Positions 33,083 to 43,812 of a stretch of DNA of 64,000 nucleotides are shown here, one piece after another. The notes under the pieces were generated by a model. That model worked only from the letters and a program-made list of their open reading frames with translations, had not been told where the DNA came from and ran no database searches. Where the stretch lies: the NCBI RefSeq assembly GCF_024139115.2, contig NC_085141.1, positions 406,001,612 to 406,065,611 of the forward strand. The letters run 5' to 3'. The position numbers were made by a program, and so were the translations under genes. Positions within the stretch are counted from its first letter, which is position 1. Each line of letters opens with the position of its first letter. This DNA is from Armigeres subalbatus (taxonomy: Eukaryota; Arthropoda; Insecta; Diptera; Culicidae).

Positions 33083-34282
33083 TTTGTATTATTTTCAATG
33101 GAACATTTTGATTTCTTCATGGAAAATGCATCACGACTAGGAGCCGACACGAGTCGTATGACCTTTATCTCTTATCACAAAATCGGAATCGATCCAAGGT
33201 TCCGTGAAATGACATTAAATACCGATACTTGGCCTAAGGGACTTCTGTTCCGGGAGTTTGAGGACCGTTCCTCAAAAAACTAAAAAAAAAAACCCGTCCG
33301 GACAATCCTACGATCATGTTCTCCGACGAAATTGGAACATCGTCGTTTTCGACTCCTTCATCCGGAGTAGATTTGACTTGCTAAATGCTAGCATCCTCCG
33401 GCCTGTTACCTGTGATATCGCACTGTGAATTAATCCATTCTTTCGGGTGTTGCCCTATGGGAGACCCCGAATCACTCGATTCAGTCCCGCTAGCTGCTTC
33501 CTGTCTGCATAATCGCTCTGTTTCCTGCCATCAGAGTCGTTCTGGTCCTGCTTTCGAGTTTGGTGTAGGGGTCTCCCAAGCCCAACCACCTTTCTCAGGC
33601 AAGTATGCAATCCGTGACAATATTTCTTCGCCTAATCCGCTCCCGTGTTCCAGCGCAACTTTCAATTCCACTGTACCTTCAAGCAACAGATCCGGTAGTG
33701 ATGCAGCTACGACCAGAACATTGTTTACATGTGAGGCTACTGTCAATCCTTCGTTATCCTCGCAACCGGGACGCATTGTGTAAAGCATTATGGAAGCCCC
33801 CGACTCCTCTAGCCCTGCTAGTTCTGCCTTCTGCTGCCTGCACTCACCTCAGTCGTCCTGGTCCTGACGCTAGTTGCAGATTGGGGGTCTTCCAGCATGC
33901 GACGACAGGCAAGTATGATCAAGTTTTCGTTTCTCCGACGTCTGATGCCGATCCACTTTTCAGTATCCTGCGCTCGACAAATCTACGTGCTGATTCCCCT
34001 ATATGGCCTACCTCTGGGAATCCGGAACGCGCCGTAGAGAGTCTCAAAGGAGCCCTCAACTTCTACGACTCAGTCAAGCCTCTTGCCATCTCCGCTCATC
34101 ACAGTCGTTCCGGTCCTGCTGTCGGAAGCGGGGAGAGGGTCGTCCAACAACTTGAATACGGTGAAGAACCTGATTATCCGGCAGCTCAACCGAGATATGA
34201 TATCGCACACCTTGCCTCTACATCCAGTGCACTCCCGGGACGCACTCATGCCGCAAGCTCTGAGGAAACCCAATGAACTCTT
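33083..34282 (+). pseudogene. Loner-like retrotransposon, ORF1 remnant and 5' region
   Basis: A short frame at 33083-33283 reads KIGIDPRFREMTLNTDTW, PKGLLFREFEDRSSKN, resembling the conserved C-terminal block of Loner/Jockey-type ORF1 proteins. The following kilobase is C/T-rich with three imperfect repeats (see separate entry) and leads, across the LTR element inserted at 34283, to the Loner-like ORF2 at 38391. I treat it as the upstream part of the same copy because the 5-bp duplication CTCTT joins the two sides. Confidence 0.5.
33535..34250. repeat. Imperfect tandem repeats, three units of 210-305 bp
   Basis: CAGAGTCGTTCTGGTCCTG (33526), CAGTCGTCCTGGTCCTGACG (33849) and CACAGTCGTTCCGGTCCTG (34099) begin similar blocks, and ACCGGGACGCATTGTG (33766), ATCCGGAACGCGCC (34020) and TCCCGGGACGCACTC (34231) close them. 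GGCAAGTATG recurs at 33599 and 33909. Repeated promoter-bearing 5' UTRs are known in some non-LTR elements; here that is only a possibility. Confidence 0.5.
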
Positions 34283-34782
34283 TGTGGTGATTATAGTAGA
34301 CATTTAATATATTATGAAATATATCATTCAGTTAAGAGAATGATTATTAAAATAAATGAGTTTATTGAATTGAATCATTTCTTGAATAATGTATTTTTGG
34401 AACCACCCTATAGAACTCTTCATGAAATCACAATTCCGTGCCTTCATTATGCGAGGACTTACAGGATGTAATTGTGTATGTGTGAACCATATGCGTTTCC
34501 AAACAGATGTGAGATCATCATGTAGTAGAATGCGTGTATGATCCTGAATGTGCAGAAAATCATGAATGTATATATGGTAAGTGGACCAAATGAATGTTAC
34601 GTGTATGCTTGTGTGAGTGCGGTTTTGAAATAGCGATGCGTCGTTCGATGATGGATCTGAAAATGTTGGTCTTCAGTTGATTGACGAGTTTTGAGGTGAG
34701 CGCACTTCGTGTTTTACAAGGATGATCGTTTCATCCGATTGCGGTCTTTAAAAAAAAAGAAAAAAATGCTTGAAATACGACA
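34283..34782 (+). repeat. 5' LTR of the non-coding LTR element
   Basis: TG...CA termini, AT-rich start (TTTAATATATTATGAAATATA) and an A-rich end before ATGCTTGAAATACGACA. The next bases TGACGCGGTCGGTAGG occupy the primer-site position; no tRNA match is claimed. Confidence 0.92.
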
Positions 34783-34916
34783 TGACGCGGTCGGTAGGAA
34801 TAAAAAACATATCATGCTCTGTTAGCTCGGTATTGTGTTCGTTGTGAATGGATTCCATGAATGGTAAGAGTTGATTAATATACTGAAATTTTAAATGCGA
34901 ACAAGTATAGAATATG

Positions 34917-35248
34917 AGTAGAGCGAGTGGGCTACTACTAAATAATATAAGGTGCAGGACGAGTGGGTTCCTGCGCCATGTAATAATGAAAAATATGGCA
35001 AATGCAATAAAAAAGTCAAATACGTTTGACTGAGAGTAGAGCGAGTGGGCTACTACTCTAGAGTGCAGCACGAGTGGGTTCCTGCACATAAATTAATGAA
35101 AAAAAACTGCAAATATAGAAAAAAAAAAGTCAAACACGTTTGACTGAGAGTAGAGCGAGTGGGCTACTACTCCGTAAAAGAAAAACGAAAAATGTAGAGC
35201 GAGTGGGCTACTACAATTAGCGAGCGCAGCACGAGTGGGTTCCTGCGC
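34917..35248 (+). repeat. Alternating hairpin array in the LTR-element leader
   Basis: Three hairpin types recur. Type A, AGTAG-AGCGAGTGGG-CTACT, at 34917, 35035 and 35149, and a four-pair GTAG/CTAC form at 35194. Type B, a GYGCAG stem with loop CACGAGTGGGTTC, at 34951, 35063 and 35224. Type C, AGTCAAAYACGTTTGACT, at 35014 and 35128. Order is A B C A B C A A B. A and B share CGAGTGGG in the loop. B stems change while keeping pairs: GTGCAG/CTGCGC (wobble), GTGCAG/CTGCAC, GCGCAG/CTGCGC. The position after the 5' LTR is where packaging and dimerisation signals lie in retroelements; that role is inferred. Confidence 0.8.
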
Positions 35249-35249
35249 A

Positions 35250-37830
35250 GTAAAATAATGTAAAAATGTAATGTAAATTACGAAAAGTAAAACGAGTTGG
35301 ATACAGCTTTGGAAACACCGTGGAATTTTTTTTTTTGTTAATGTATTATCAGGAGTCATGACTTTCTGATAATTACCAATAATAGTAATGCATAGTGACA
35401 CAATGTTGAAAAAAAAGGTATAGATGCGGAGATTTGAATCTTTGCTACAAATCGATGAGCCTGGTCAGCTCATGTAAACGATTTAGTAATGAAGAATCAA
35501 TCTCATAGCTATGATTTCTATATCCTTAGCCTGGCAAGCTTTTGGAATAGATTTCATAAAAATCTCAGCATCACAAAACATTAAAATAAACTCATTGCAT
35601 TGAGTTAGAGTTTGATTTTTATGTGGTTATTATATTTGAGTAAATGATTTGAAAATTGGAAAAGATACTGGTAATTGAATTTGTTTAAGATACTTCACTA
35701 ATTGAATTTGTTTATTTGATCTGGACACTGGAATTACATAACAGAAAAAGGTAATAAGTAAGTAAACTTGTATTTTTCAATTTTATTTTTATTAGATTTT
35801 GATATTGGATTTGGGCGTTAGAATCAGATGATTTATTCAAATACTTAGTTTTGGATACTTGAATTTGTGTATATAAGTTAAATATTGAAAATTGATCCTG
35901 GACTTCAGTAGTAGTCTTGATTCATTATTGGATTATGAGTCGATTTAAATAACAAATTTGGACTTGGTTATTATTTTTTTAGATAAAGTCATTAACTTCT
36001 GGTTGATATAAAAAATATATAAAAGCTGACTGTTGGTCAAAATGAATTTCAGATGTAGAAATTTGACTCTATTACAAATTGATGAGCATGCTAATGTAAT
36101 AGAATTTGAATGATGGTGATGAATTAATGAAATTTATTTAGACTATGATTTCTATATCCTCAGCTTCGCAAGCTTTTGGAATAGAATTTCATAAAAAAAA
36201 CATGTGTACCGATTTGCATTCTATTGGAATTTTAATGGATTAGAATCGGAAAGTTGTGTTGAGATGTGTATCGGGTTTGAGTGTTGGAATAAGTTACTTG
36301 ATTTGAAAAATAAGTTTGATAAGTGGATTTGAATTTTCGAACTGTTGAATTGGATGTGGTTGAGTGTAGAATTTGAAAATAAAAGGGAAGTGGATATTGG
36401 ATTTGAATATTTTATTTTGTATTGCATTTTGGATGGATCTGTATGATTTGTCTACATCAATTTGCTGTTGCATTTGGATGTTGAATATTGAATTAGAATG
36501 TTAAATTTAGCTATAGGACATTGCAACCAGATCGGTAATACGGATTTCGATATTAAATTAATACTGAACTTCGGTTTTGAATGGAAAATAACAAGTTGGG
36601 ATACTGTTTTGAATTTTGGACTTGAGTAATGAATTGAGATTTTGGATGTAGATGTTGGAATTAGTATCGATTTTGAATCTGGGTTTAATTTAAATAGGGG
36701 AACGGTTCGGCACTTCATCCCATAGCTCCTATTTCCATCCCATCAAAAACAGGACAGTTCCCCTATATTCAGATATCGCACTTGGGTGTTGAATTGAAAT
36801 TGGAAATCCGAAGAGTATTTTTAATTTTGAATTTGGACAGGATTTAGATATTAGGTTTCATTATTGAGTTTAGATGTTGGACTTTGTATTGAATAGAGGT
36901 AATAAGTACGGTTACCCTTTTCTCTTTAGTTTTAATTTTTGATTTGGATGTTGAATGTTAGAATCAGGAAATTAAATTGGATTTCGATGTTCAATTTGGA
37001 TTGAGTTTAGATATCGGACATCGGAAATGGTTGGTCCGGATAGTGTTTTGAATTTTAATATTGGAATGGTTGTGGAAATTCAAATTGGACTTCGATGTTG
37101 GAAAGAGATTGTGATTTCGATACTGTTTTGCATTTTGAATTGTATATGAATTCCCAGTTTTGGATTTGATGTTGAATATTGGCGTGATGTTGATTTCGGA
37201 TTTCGATTATTGCATTGAATTCAGTTATTGAACTTGGTTATTGAATTGAAGTAGCTAATTTAATTTTAATTTGGATATTGAGTTTGGGTTAGATTTTGAA
37301 CCTGGTTGTTGATTTTAGATATTGGACTTCAATATTGGATTGAGGTGGACAGTTTGGAAAAAAATGATTTTGTGCTTGGATGTTTTGGATTTGATGCTGA
37401 ATGGTGGAATCAGGCAGTGAATTCAGATTCCGATGGTTTGGATTAAGTTCAGATGTCTGGCTTGGATATTGGATTCAAGTGGAGTGTTCAGATGCTGTTT
37501 TGAATTTTGATATTTGACTTTGATCGTGAATCATATTTTGGTATTTATTTGTAGGACATAAGTATTGGATTTGGATAGTAAATTCGAGGATTTGATTGTT
37601 AGATTTGAATGTTGCTTGCACTCGCGATGTGTAATTCAAATGATTGATTTTAGATAGCGGTTGGGTAATTCATTCGATTATTGGTTTTGAATTTTGAGGT
37701 TGTATTTGTATGTTGGATCTTGGTTAAAGTGTTGTTTTGGAAATTTGCTTGAATTCAGGATTTGATCTTACTAGCGGCTATTCTATTAATTTGTCATGGT
37801 TGATGCAGAGACATGTTTGATTTCATTTGA
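35250..37830 (+). other. Low-complexity interior of the non-coding LTR element
   Basis: Sequence dominated by T, G and A words such as TTGGATTTGAATATTGGA, with no long frame. A diverged duplication is present: TATGATTTCTATATCCTTAG and AAGCTTTTGGAATAGA at 35512-35552 recur at 36150-36186, with flanking similarity over about 150 bp. It may be a degenerate expanded repeat that fills the space where gag-pol would be. Confidence 0.65.
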
Positions 37831-37853
37831 AGAAGAGTAGAGATGGGAAAGGA
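37831..37853 (+). promoter_or_regulatory. Polypurine tract of the non-coding LTR element
   Basis: AGAAGAGTAGAGATGGGAAA and GGA directly before the 3' LTR: 22 purines in 23 bases. It would prime plus-strand DNA synthesis and gives the element's orientation. Confidence 0.8.
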
Positions 37854-38336
37854 TGTGGTGATTATAGTAGACATTTAATATATTATGAAATATATCATTC
37901 AGTTAAGAGAATGATTATTAAAATAAATGAGTTTATTGAATTGAATCATTTCTTGAATAACCCTATAGAACTCTTCATGAAATCACAATTCCGTGCCTTC
38001 ATTATGCGAGGACTTACAGGATGTAATTGTGTATGTGTGAACCATATGCGTTTCCAAACAGATGTGAGATCATCATGTAGTAGAATGCGTGTATGATCCT
38101 GAATGTGCAGAAAATCATGAATGTATATATGGTAAGTGGACCAAATGAATGTTACGTGTATGCTTGTGTGAGTGCGGTTTTGAAATAGCGATGCGTCGTT
38201 CGATGATGGATCTGAAAATGTTGGTCTTCAGTTGATTGACGAGTTTTGAGGTGAGCGCACTTCGTGTTTTACAAGGATGATCGTTTCATCCGATTGCGGT
38301 CTTTAAAAAAAAGAAAAAAATGCTTGAAATACGACA
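37854..38336 (+). repeat. 3' LTR of the non-coding LTR element
   Basis: 483 bp copy of 34283-34782, lacking the 16 bases TGTATTTTTGGAACCA and one A. The 90-residue open frame inside it is not a gene. Confidence 0.92.
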
Positions 38337-38390
38337 CTCTTCTCTGCCTGATAGTGTTCCGATTTGCAGTGCTCATCCTCTTCTCGCCAC

Positions 38391-39524
38391 ATGCAGTCCG
38401 ACATATCCATCTACTATCAGAACGTTGGAGGAATCAACGGCCTTCTGGACGAATATCGACTAGCTATTCTGGATCAGAACTACGACGTCATAGTGATTAC
38501 TGAAACCTGGCTTGATTTTCGAACTTTTTCGAGCTACGTTTTTGGAGCCGGCTACGGAATTTTTCGCTGTGATCGCAACACGACGAATAGCAGGAAAACT
38601 ACTGGAGGTGGAGCACTTGTTGCAGTTGACTCCAACTTTAAAGCAAAAATGGTTAAGACCGATTCTTGGAACAGCAATAAGCAAGTATGGGTGGTTGTCA
38701 TTCAGCTTGGTGACAGGCAACTATTCCTCTGTGCTGTGTACATTCCTCCGGATCGGACCCGCGACTTGGATCTCATTGACACACACTGCCGATCTATATC
38801 TCGTGCTTCAGATATGACCGCGCCTTGTGATGAGGTTGTGATTTTTTAGCGACTTCAACCTTACGAGCATTGCAAGGACTCCTATTTACAGCGGCTTCTT
38901 CCGTCTGGATCTTGAAAGCTCCACGTTCCACGCAGGTGCCGTTAAACTTCTGGATAACTACAGTATCGCAAGTCAATGACGAGGTTAACGAGAATAATCG
39001 CTCTCTGAACCTCTGCTTCGTGACTAGTCGTACTACCATGATACCTTCCATGTTTGGCTCCTGCACCCTTAGTTAAGGATCACCGCTCATCACCGCCCTA
39101 TAGTGATTGCCGTCGAAGATAATTTTATGCGTGATTTTTTCAACCTTCCAGCCGTGGTGTCGTACGATTTCCATAAGCGGACCATCACAGTATTACTGAA
39201 GTGCTGTCAAATATGGTTTGGGAACACATTCTCGAAAGTGGATGACGAATGCTATCCGGTCGCTGAAAATGTGCAAGAAAACTGCACTCAGAAGTTACGC
39301 GAAACACCGTACGTTGTCACTCAAACTCCACTATGTCAGACTCAACAACGAGTATAAGCGGATCAGTCGTTATCATTTCTTCACCCAACAAAAGTTGCTC
39401 TTCAACTCTCGAAGAGTTAACACGTTCGGTACGAAGCTCTTGCTGACGATCGATTTATTTTGTGTGTTTTCGGGTCCTGCGGGACTCCGCAACGGGAAGT
39501 GTATTCCAGCATTGCTGGTAAGTT
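38391..39524 (+). pseudogene. Loner-like ORF2: AP endonuclease and linker
   Basis: Starts at ATG 38391 (MQSDISIYYQNVGGINGLLD), the N-terminal Asn motif of AP-type endonucleases, then VIVITETWLD with catalytic Glu and GGGALVAVDSNF. A one-base insertion in the T run at 38844-38849 stops the frame at VVIF; the next frame continues SDFNLTSIARTP, the Asp-Phe-Asn catalytic motif. The linker (WMTNAIRSLKMCKKTALRSY near 39227; LLFNSRRVNTF) survives in shifted frames with several stops. It ends near 39524 where the L1-like element is inserted and resumes at about 46683. Confidence 0.75.
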
Positions 39525-39593
39525 TTAAAGTGAACTACTGTCTCAAGAAGGGATTCCTGAGATGGCAACTCCCAAAAACGCCATCATTCACGC

Positions 39594-41121
39594 CAGAGGC
39601 GCATCCACGTTGTGAGTCGTGGGTAGGACAAACAGGAAATGCCAGTTTGGGCAACAGTTATGGTATAAGCATTGGCTTTAAGCAATTCGCAAAAAATCGT
39701 GGGTGTTACAAGCTCAGACTACGTGAAACACAGAAAACAGCTAAGACATACAGCATAGGAAAGAGACGAGCAACACACGACCTCCTGCTTTTGGGCAGAA
39801 GCGGTAGCCACTAGATCTCCGAGCTTGTTTCCGAAATCGAATCGAGAATGAATATTCTACCTATACTGCCGCCAAAAGCGTAACAGTTACTGTCCCTTTT
39901 TGATATGAAATTTTCAATCAATATGAGATATTTATGCTTGCGACAGCAATATAATCAATTCTAGTAATAATCTGGACTTGGAAAGATCTGCGCGGACACA
40001 ATACTCAGATAATTTGAGAAATTTTCTACAATACTCTGGAAAAATATTGCTTTTCCAAGATTGTTTGAGATTGACTAAGAAGCATGACACACATATTTGA
40101 ATTCTCGATTATCGAATATTTTTATAAGCTTTCAGCAGAAGTCATTGATCACAGAAATTTGTAGAAATCTTCATTGGTTTCAATCAATTATTGTTAGATT
40201 TAGCGTTCAAAGCGAACTTCTAAGAAATCGTATGATTGTCAAAGAATCTTTTGAAAGTTTAACGTTCCTTACGGACCAGATTTCAATCGGGTTTTGTGAT
40301 GTTTGTGGTTCCTCAGATTCCAATTAAACCTTTTTCCTTAGGTTTCCAATAATTCATTAAAGCGCACTTTATCTATCAAACCTTTCAAAAATTTTAATTA
40401 ATCACATTTGCTGATTTCAACAACTTTTGTGTACGTCTGGAAAACTTTTAGACCAAGGATATTTCTGATCATTTAGAACTCAGGGTTCGATCATTTAGTA
40501 GATTGACAATAAATAATTGCAGATGCTGAATTTTAAAATGAAGGTTTTTCTACAACTCTGCCTAATAGTTCGTTAATTGAATTCTACTTATGAAGGACAT
40601 AGAGCGCCAGTTGCAGTAGCTAAAACGAAATGATTGATATTTTGTTATCATCTAGTATAAGTTACAGCAACTAGCACATTACCTCAATTTTTAGTGAAAT
40701 TCAAGCAACGATTTGTTAGGCAGAGTTGCAGAAAAATCTCCAGATAAGAGTCCACCATTACCAGCCTCTGGAATGAGGTAATATTGACAAACTACTAAAT
40801 GATTGAACCTAAATTACAAGATAATCGAAAATATTCTTGCTTTAGACATCTTGATCGCTTTCGGGATTATAAGCTGCTCAAAGTCCTAAAGAACAATCAG
40901 CAGTCTATTCTTTAAGGATCTTAGAAACCTTTATGATTATTCTAAAGACTCAAATTAACTTTGAAATAACCTTCTCATAACACCCATCTTTTTGCCAGCT
41001 AATGACTTCAAATGTATGTTCTACCAATAATCATGGGTAGGACAATGCTTTGACTGTCCCACCCAGAGAAATTCGTGCGTAGGACATGTCCTACTTGTCC
41101 CACCCACTCCCGGCGCCACTG
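39594..41121. mobile_element. Non-autonomous hAT element, copy 1
   Basis: Ends CAGAGGCGC and GCGCCACTG are imperfect inverses extending into GTGGGTAGGACAA / TTGTCCCACCC. The 8-bp ATTCACGC is directly repeated at 39586-39593 and 41122-41129, as expected for hAT. The interior is 1.5 kb of AT-rich sequence without transposase. Terminal and internal segments match copy 2 at 57556-63494. A partial SINE sits near the left end. Confidence 0.88.
39660..39815 (-). mobile_element. tRNA-derived SINE, internally deleted copy
   Basis: The right part (GACCTCCTGCTTTTGGGCAG, AGCGGTAGCCACTAGATCTC) matches the tRNA-like head of the full SINE at 54796-55235, and the left part (AAGCAATTCGCAAAAAATCG) its tail side. 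About 280 bp in the middle is missing. Confidence 0.65.
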
Positions 41122-41129
41122 ATTCACGC

Positions 41130-42022
41130 CATCTTGATGTCACCCGTGCTCAGCTGGTGAAGCTGCAAATCAGCCATACTGATGACCGTGCCTTTGTTAA
41201 GGTTACTGATCATTCCACTGCTCAAAGAATCCTCGATACACATGACAACACACATGAGTACGATGTAAAAGGCATTAAATACAAACTGCGTATCAGAATG
41301 GCGGACGGAGGAGTAGAAGTGAGACTACATTATCTCTCAGAGAACATTACTGATGAGCAAATCAGTCGGCACATGACATCTTACGGAGAAGTTCTCTCCG
41401 TTGAAGATCTCTTCTGGAGCGACAAACACAAATCAAAATGATTCTCCGGGAGCCAATTAAATCGTACATTACGATCCAAGGAGAAGCCACATTTGTTACG
41501 TATCCGAAACAAAGGCAAACTTGTAAACATTGCGGAGAGTACATGCACACAGGTATTTCTTGTGTTCAGAATAAAAAGCTTCTTGCACAGAAGCTTGGAG
41601 TTAATGACCGACTCAAGAAAGGGTCATACGCCGGAGCTGTCAGAACGGGAACTATGGGTTTCAATCCAATGACTTCAAACTGCTCATCGGAAGTACCAGT
41701 ACAGTCACAGAATGCTCTGGAAACTGCGGGAGCATTGGAGGCGTCCGATTTTCCACATCTCGTTGAGATGAACATCGAGCCGTCTTCTTCAAATCAGCAG
41801 TCAACGGTCTCAACGCGGATAACGCGATCATTGCCATGTGGGGACATTTCGCCGATATCAATAGACAGTGATAATCCAATTACACCTGATGCCAGGGAAG
41901 AGACATCATGCAAACATAAGCGAGAGGACTTCAGTGCCAGTGATGAGTCTAACGGCTATCGAGAAGTAAAACGAAGCCGGGGCCGCACGAGGCAATCAGC
42001 AAACAATCGAATCGGTATGTGA
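41130..42022 (+). pseudogene. L1-like ORF1 (RNA-binding protein with CCHC knuckle)
   Basis: ORF1 proteins coat the element RNA. The frame reads LDVTRAQLVKLQISHTDDRA through an RRM-like region (VEVRLHYLSENITDEQISRH, YGEVLSVEDLFW). A one-base shift near 41438 (stop at 41439-41441) moves to the frame 41438-42022, which has YITIQGEATFVTYPKQRQTC, the knuckle CKHCGEYMHTGISC and a Ser-rich acidic tail. The N-terminal portion lies upstream of the hAT insertion (39540-39593). It ends in TGA overlapping the ORF2 ATG (TGATG, 42020-42024). Confidence 0.7.
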
Positions 42023-42756
42023 TGGATCCAGTAAGTTATAAAGTTGCTATTATAAACCTAAACAACATAACAAACCAAAACAAAATAAATGCTCTTCAAA
42101 GTTTTTTGCGACAACATGACGTAGATATTGCGCTGCTACAGGAGGTAGAGAATGATAAGTTGTCATTGGCCGGCTATAATATTGTTTTCAACGTTGATTA
42201 TACTCACAGGGGAACTGCAAATAGCATTAAAAGAACACCTTCGGTTTTCTAACGTTGAACGCAGTTTACACTCCAGAATAATTGCTCTCAGAGTTCACGA
42301 CACTGTCACAGTTATAAATGTATATGCTCACTCAGGTTCTCAAAATCGAGCGTTGAGAGAAGATCTCTTTAATCTTACTCTTCCTTACTACACAAGAAAT
42401 CGAGCCGAGCACCTAATAATCGGCGGGGGTTTCAACGCAGTGATACATCCGAGAGATGCGACAGGTGAAAGTAATTTTAGTCTTACATTGAAAAACTTTG
42501 TACAACAACTACAGTTACACGATGTCTGGAATGTATTAAATAGAAATGATGTTCAACACACCTACATAACCTATAACTCAGCTTCTAGAATCGATAGACT
42601 TTATGTCAGCTCAGGTTTGTTAGCTAATCTATGTAGTGCTGAGACCCACTTTTGCTGTTTCACTAACCATAAGGCTCTCATATGCCGTATGATTCTTCCA
42701 AATCTTGGAAGAGCACAAGGTAGAGGTTTCTGGTCTTTGAGGCCACACTATACTTA
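42022..42756 (+). pseudogene. L1-like ORF2: AP endonuclease domain
   Basis: From ATG 42022: KVAIINLNNI (Asn motif), DVDIALLQEVEN (catalytic Glu), then a frameshift near 42225 into VINVYAHSGSQNRALREDL. The catalytic site reads IIGGGFNAVI where IGGDFNAV-type is usual, so Asp is replaced by Gly. SASRIDRLYVS and FTNHKALICRM (weakened S-D-H motif) follow. The foldback MITE interrupts at 42757. Replacement of Asp in GDFN should inactivate the nuclease. Confidence 0.78.
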
Positions 42757-43810
42757 CAGGGGTTAGACAAAAAGGTTGAGATAGGCAAAATTTTGTCGAA
42801 GTTCAAATCAGCATAACTTTGCGTAGAAAAATCCGATTTCGATGAAATTGGGACTATCGGACGCGGAAACTCTTCTAGTATATTATCCCTATGCAAAACC
42901 TGAGATAGGTCCTTGGCCACCGGAGATGTTCCGGGTTTTCCGAAGGTATGTTAAAAATGCATTTTTTCTTCTGCTTGTCATTTTATGTGACGTTTACTGA
43001 CATCTTGTTTCTTGCTTTCCCCAGAAACTAGAACTAATATGCTGACCAATGCTGGCTGCAGATCCAAAATCCATTAGGTATACACAGAGATATGGCCATT
43101 TTCGTGAAAACGGTACGGGACTGGCCATACACCCTGAATAAATATCAATTTCGCAGAACATCCGGAACCTGTTACAAATTGGCCAGAGAGTCTTACAGTC
43201 CTCAAAATATATCTTTAATAAAGATCCTATATTCATCATCTTGTGAAAACATGAATTTTGACACCCATATATGCATGGTTCCAGATGGTGCCAAAACCGG
43301 CTCTTCCGGGAAGGCCCTTGGAACCTGCTATAAGGGTGGCAGTGGACACTATCATTTTGGAAATGTTTCTGTAATCATCGTCTCGCAAAGCCATGAAGTT
43401 AGATACTCATATTTGCATTATTCCGATCTGTTATCATTTCATCATGTTCCCGGGACCGTTTTTACGGAAATGGCCATATCTCTGCGTAGTTTTGATGGAT
43501 TCTCGATCTACAGCCACCATTGGTCAGCATATTAGTTCTAGTTTTTGGACAAAGCATAAAACTTGATGGAAGTAAACGTCATTTAAAATGACAAGCAGTG
43601 GAAAAAATACATCTTGAACATACCCTCGGAAAACCCGGAACATCTCTGGTGGCCGGGAACCAATCTCAAGTTTTGCATAGGAATAGTATACTAGAAGGGT
43701 TTCCACGTCCGATGGTACCAATTCTATCAAAATCGGATCATTTTACGCAAAGTTATGCTGACTTGAACTTCGGCAAAATTTTGCCTATCTCAACCTTTTT
43801 GTCTAACCCC
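42757..43810. mobile_element. Foldback MITE with about 370-bp inverted arms
   Basis: The left arm begins CAGGGGTTAGACAAAAAGG at 42757; the right arm ends with its inverse at 43810. The inverted match continues, diverged, for about 370 bp on each side, up to ATGGCCATTTTCGTGAAAAC near 43092 against its inverse near 43450. TA flanks both ends (42755-42756, 43811-43812), consistent with a Tc1/mariner-mobilised element. The middle 310 bp is unique and contains no convincing gene; the 147-residue frame there runs through arm sequence. Confidence 0.82.
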
Positions 43811-43812
43811 TA

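Larger units (their letters stand above)
34283..38336 (+). mobile_element. Non-coding LTR retrotransposon (LARD/TRIM-like), 5-bp TSD
   Basis: Two direct repeats (34283-34782, 500 bp; 37854-38336, 483 bp) start TGTGGTG and end ACGACA. They differ by a 16-base insertion in the left copy and one A in a homopolymer; otherwise they look identical. CTCTT is duplicated at 34278-34282 and 38337-38341. A purine tract (AGAAGAGTAGAGATGGGAAAG) abuts the right LTR, as expected for plus-strand priming and fixing orientation as plus. The 3.07-kb interior has no Gag or Pol frame: a hairpin array, then low-complexity sequence. It must have used another element's proteins. The partner family is unknown. Confidence 0.9.

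Noticed and set aside
37827..38096. 90-residue frame
   Set aside because: Lies across the polypurine tract and 3' LTR; also present in the 5' LTR, with no protein features.
43092..43535. 147-residue frame inside the foldback MITE
   Set aside because: It spans arm and centre of a non-coding palindromic element and has no domain.
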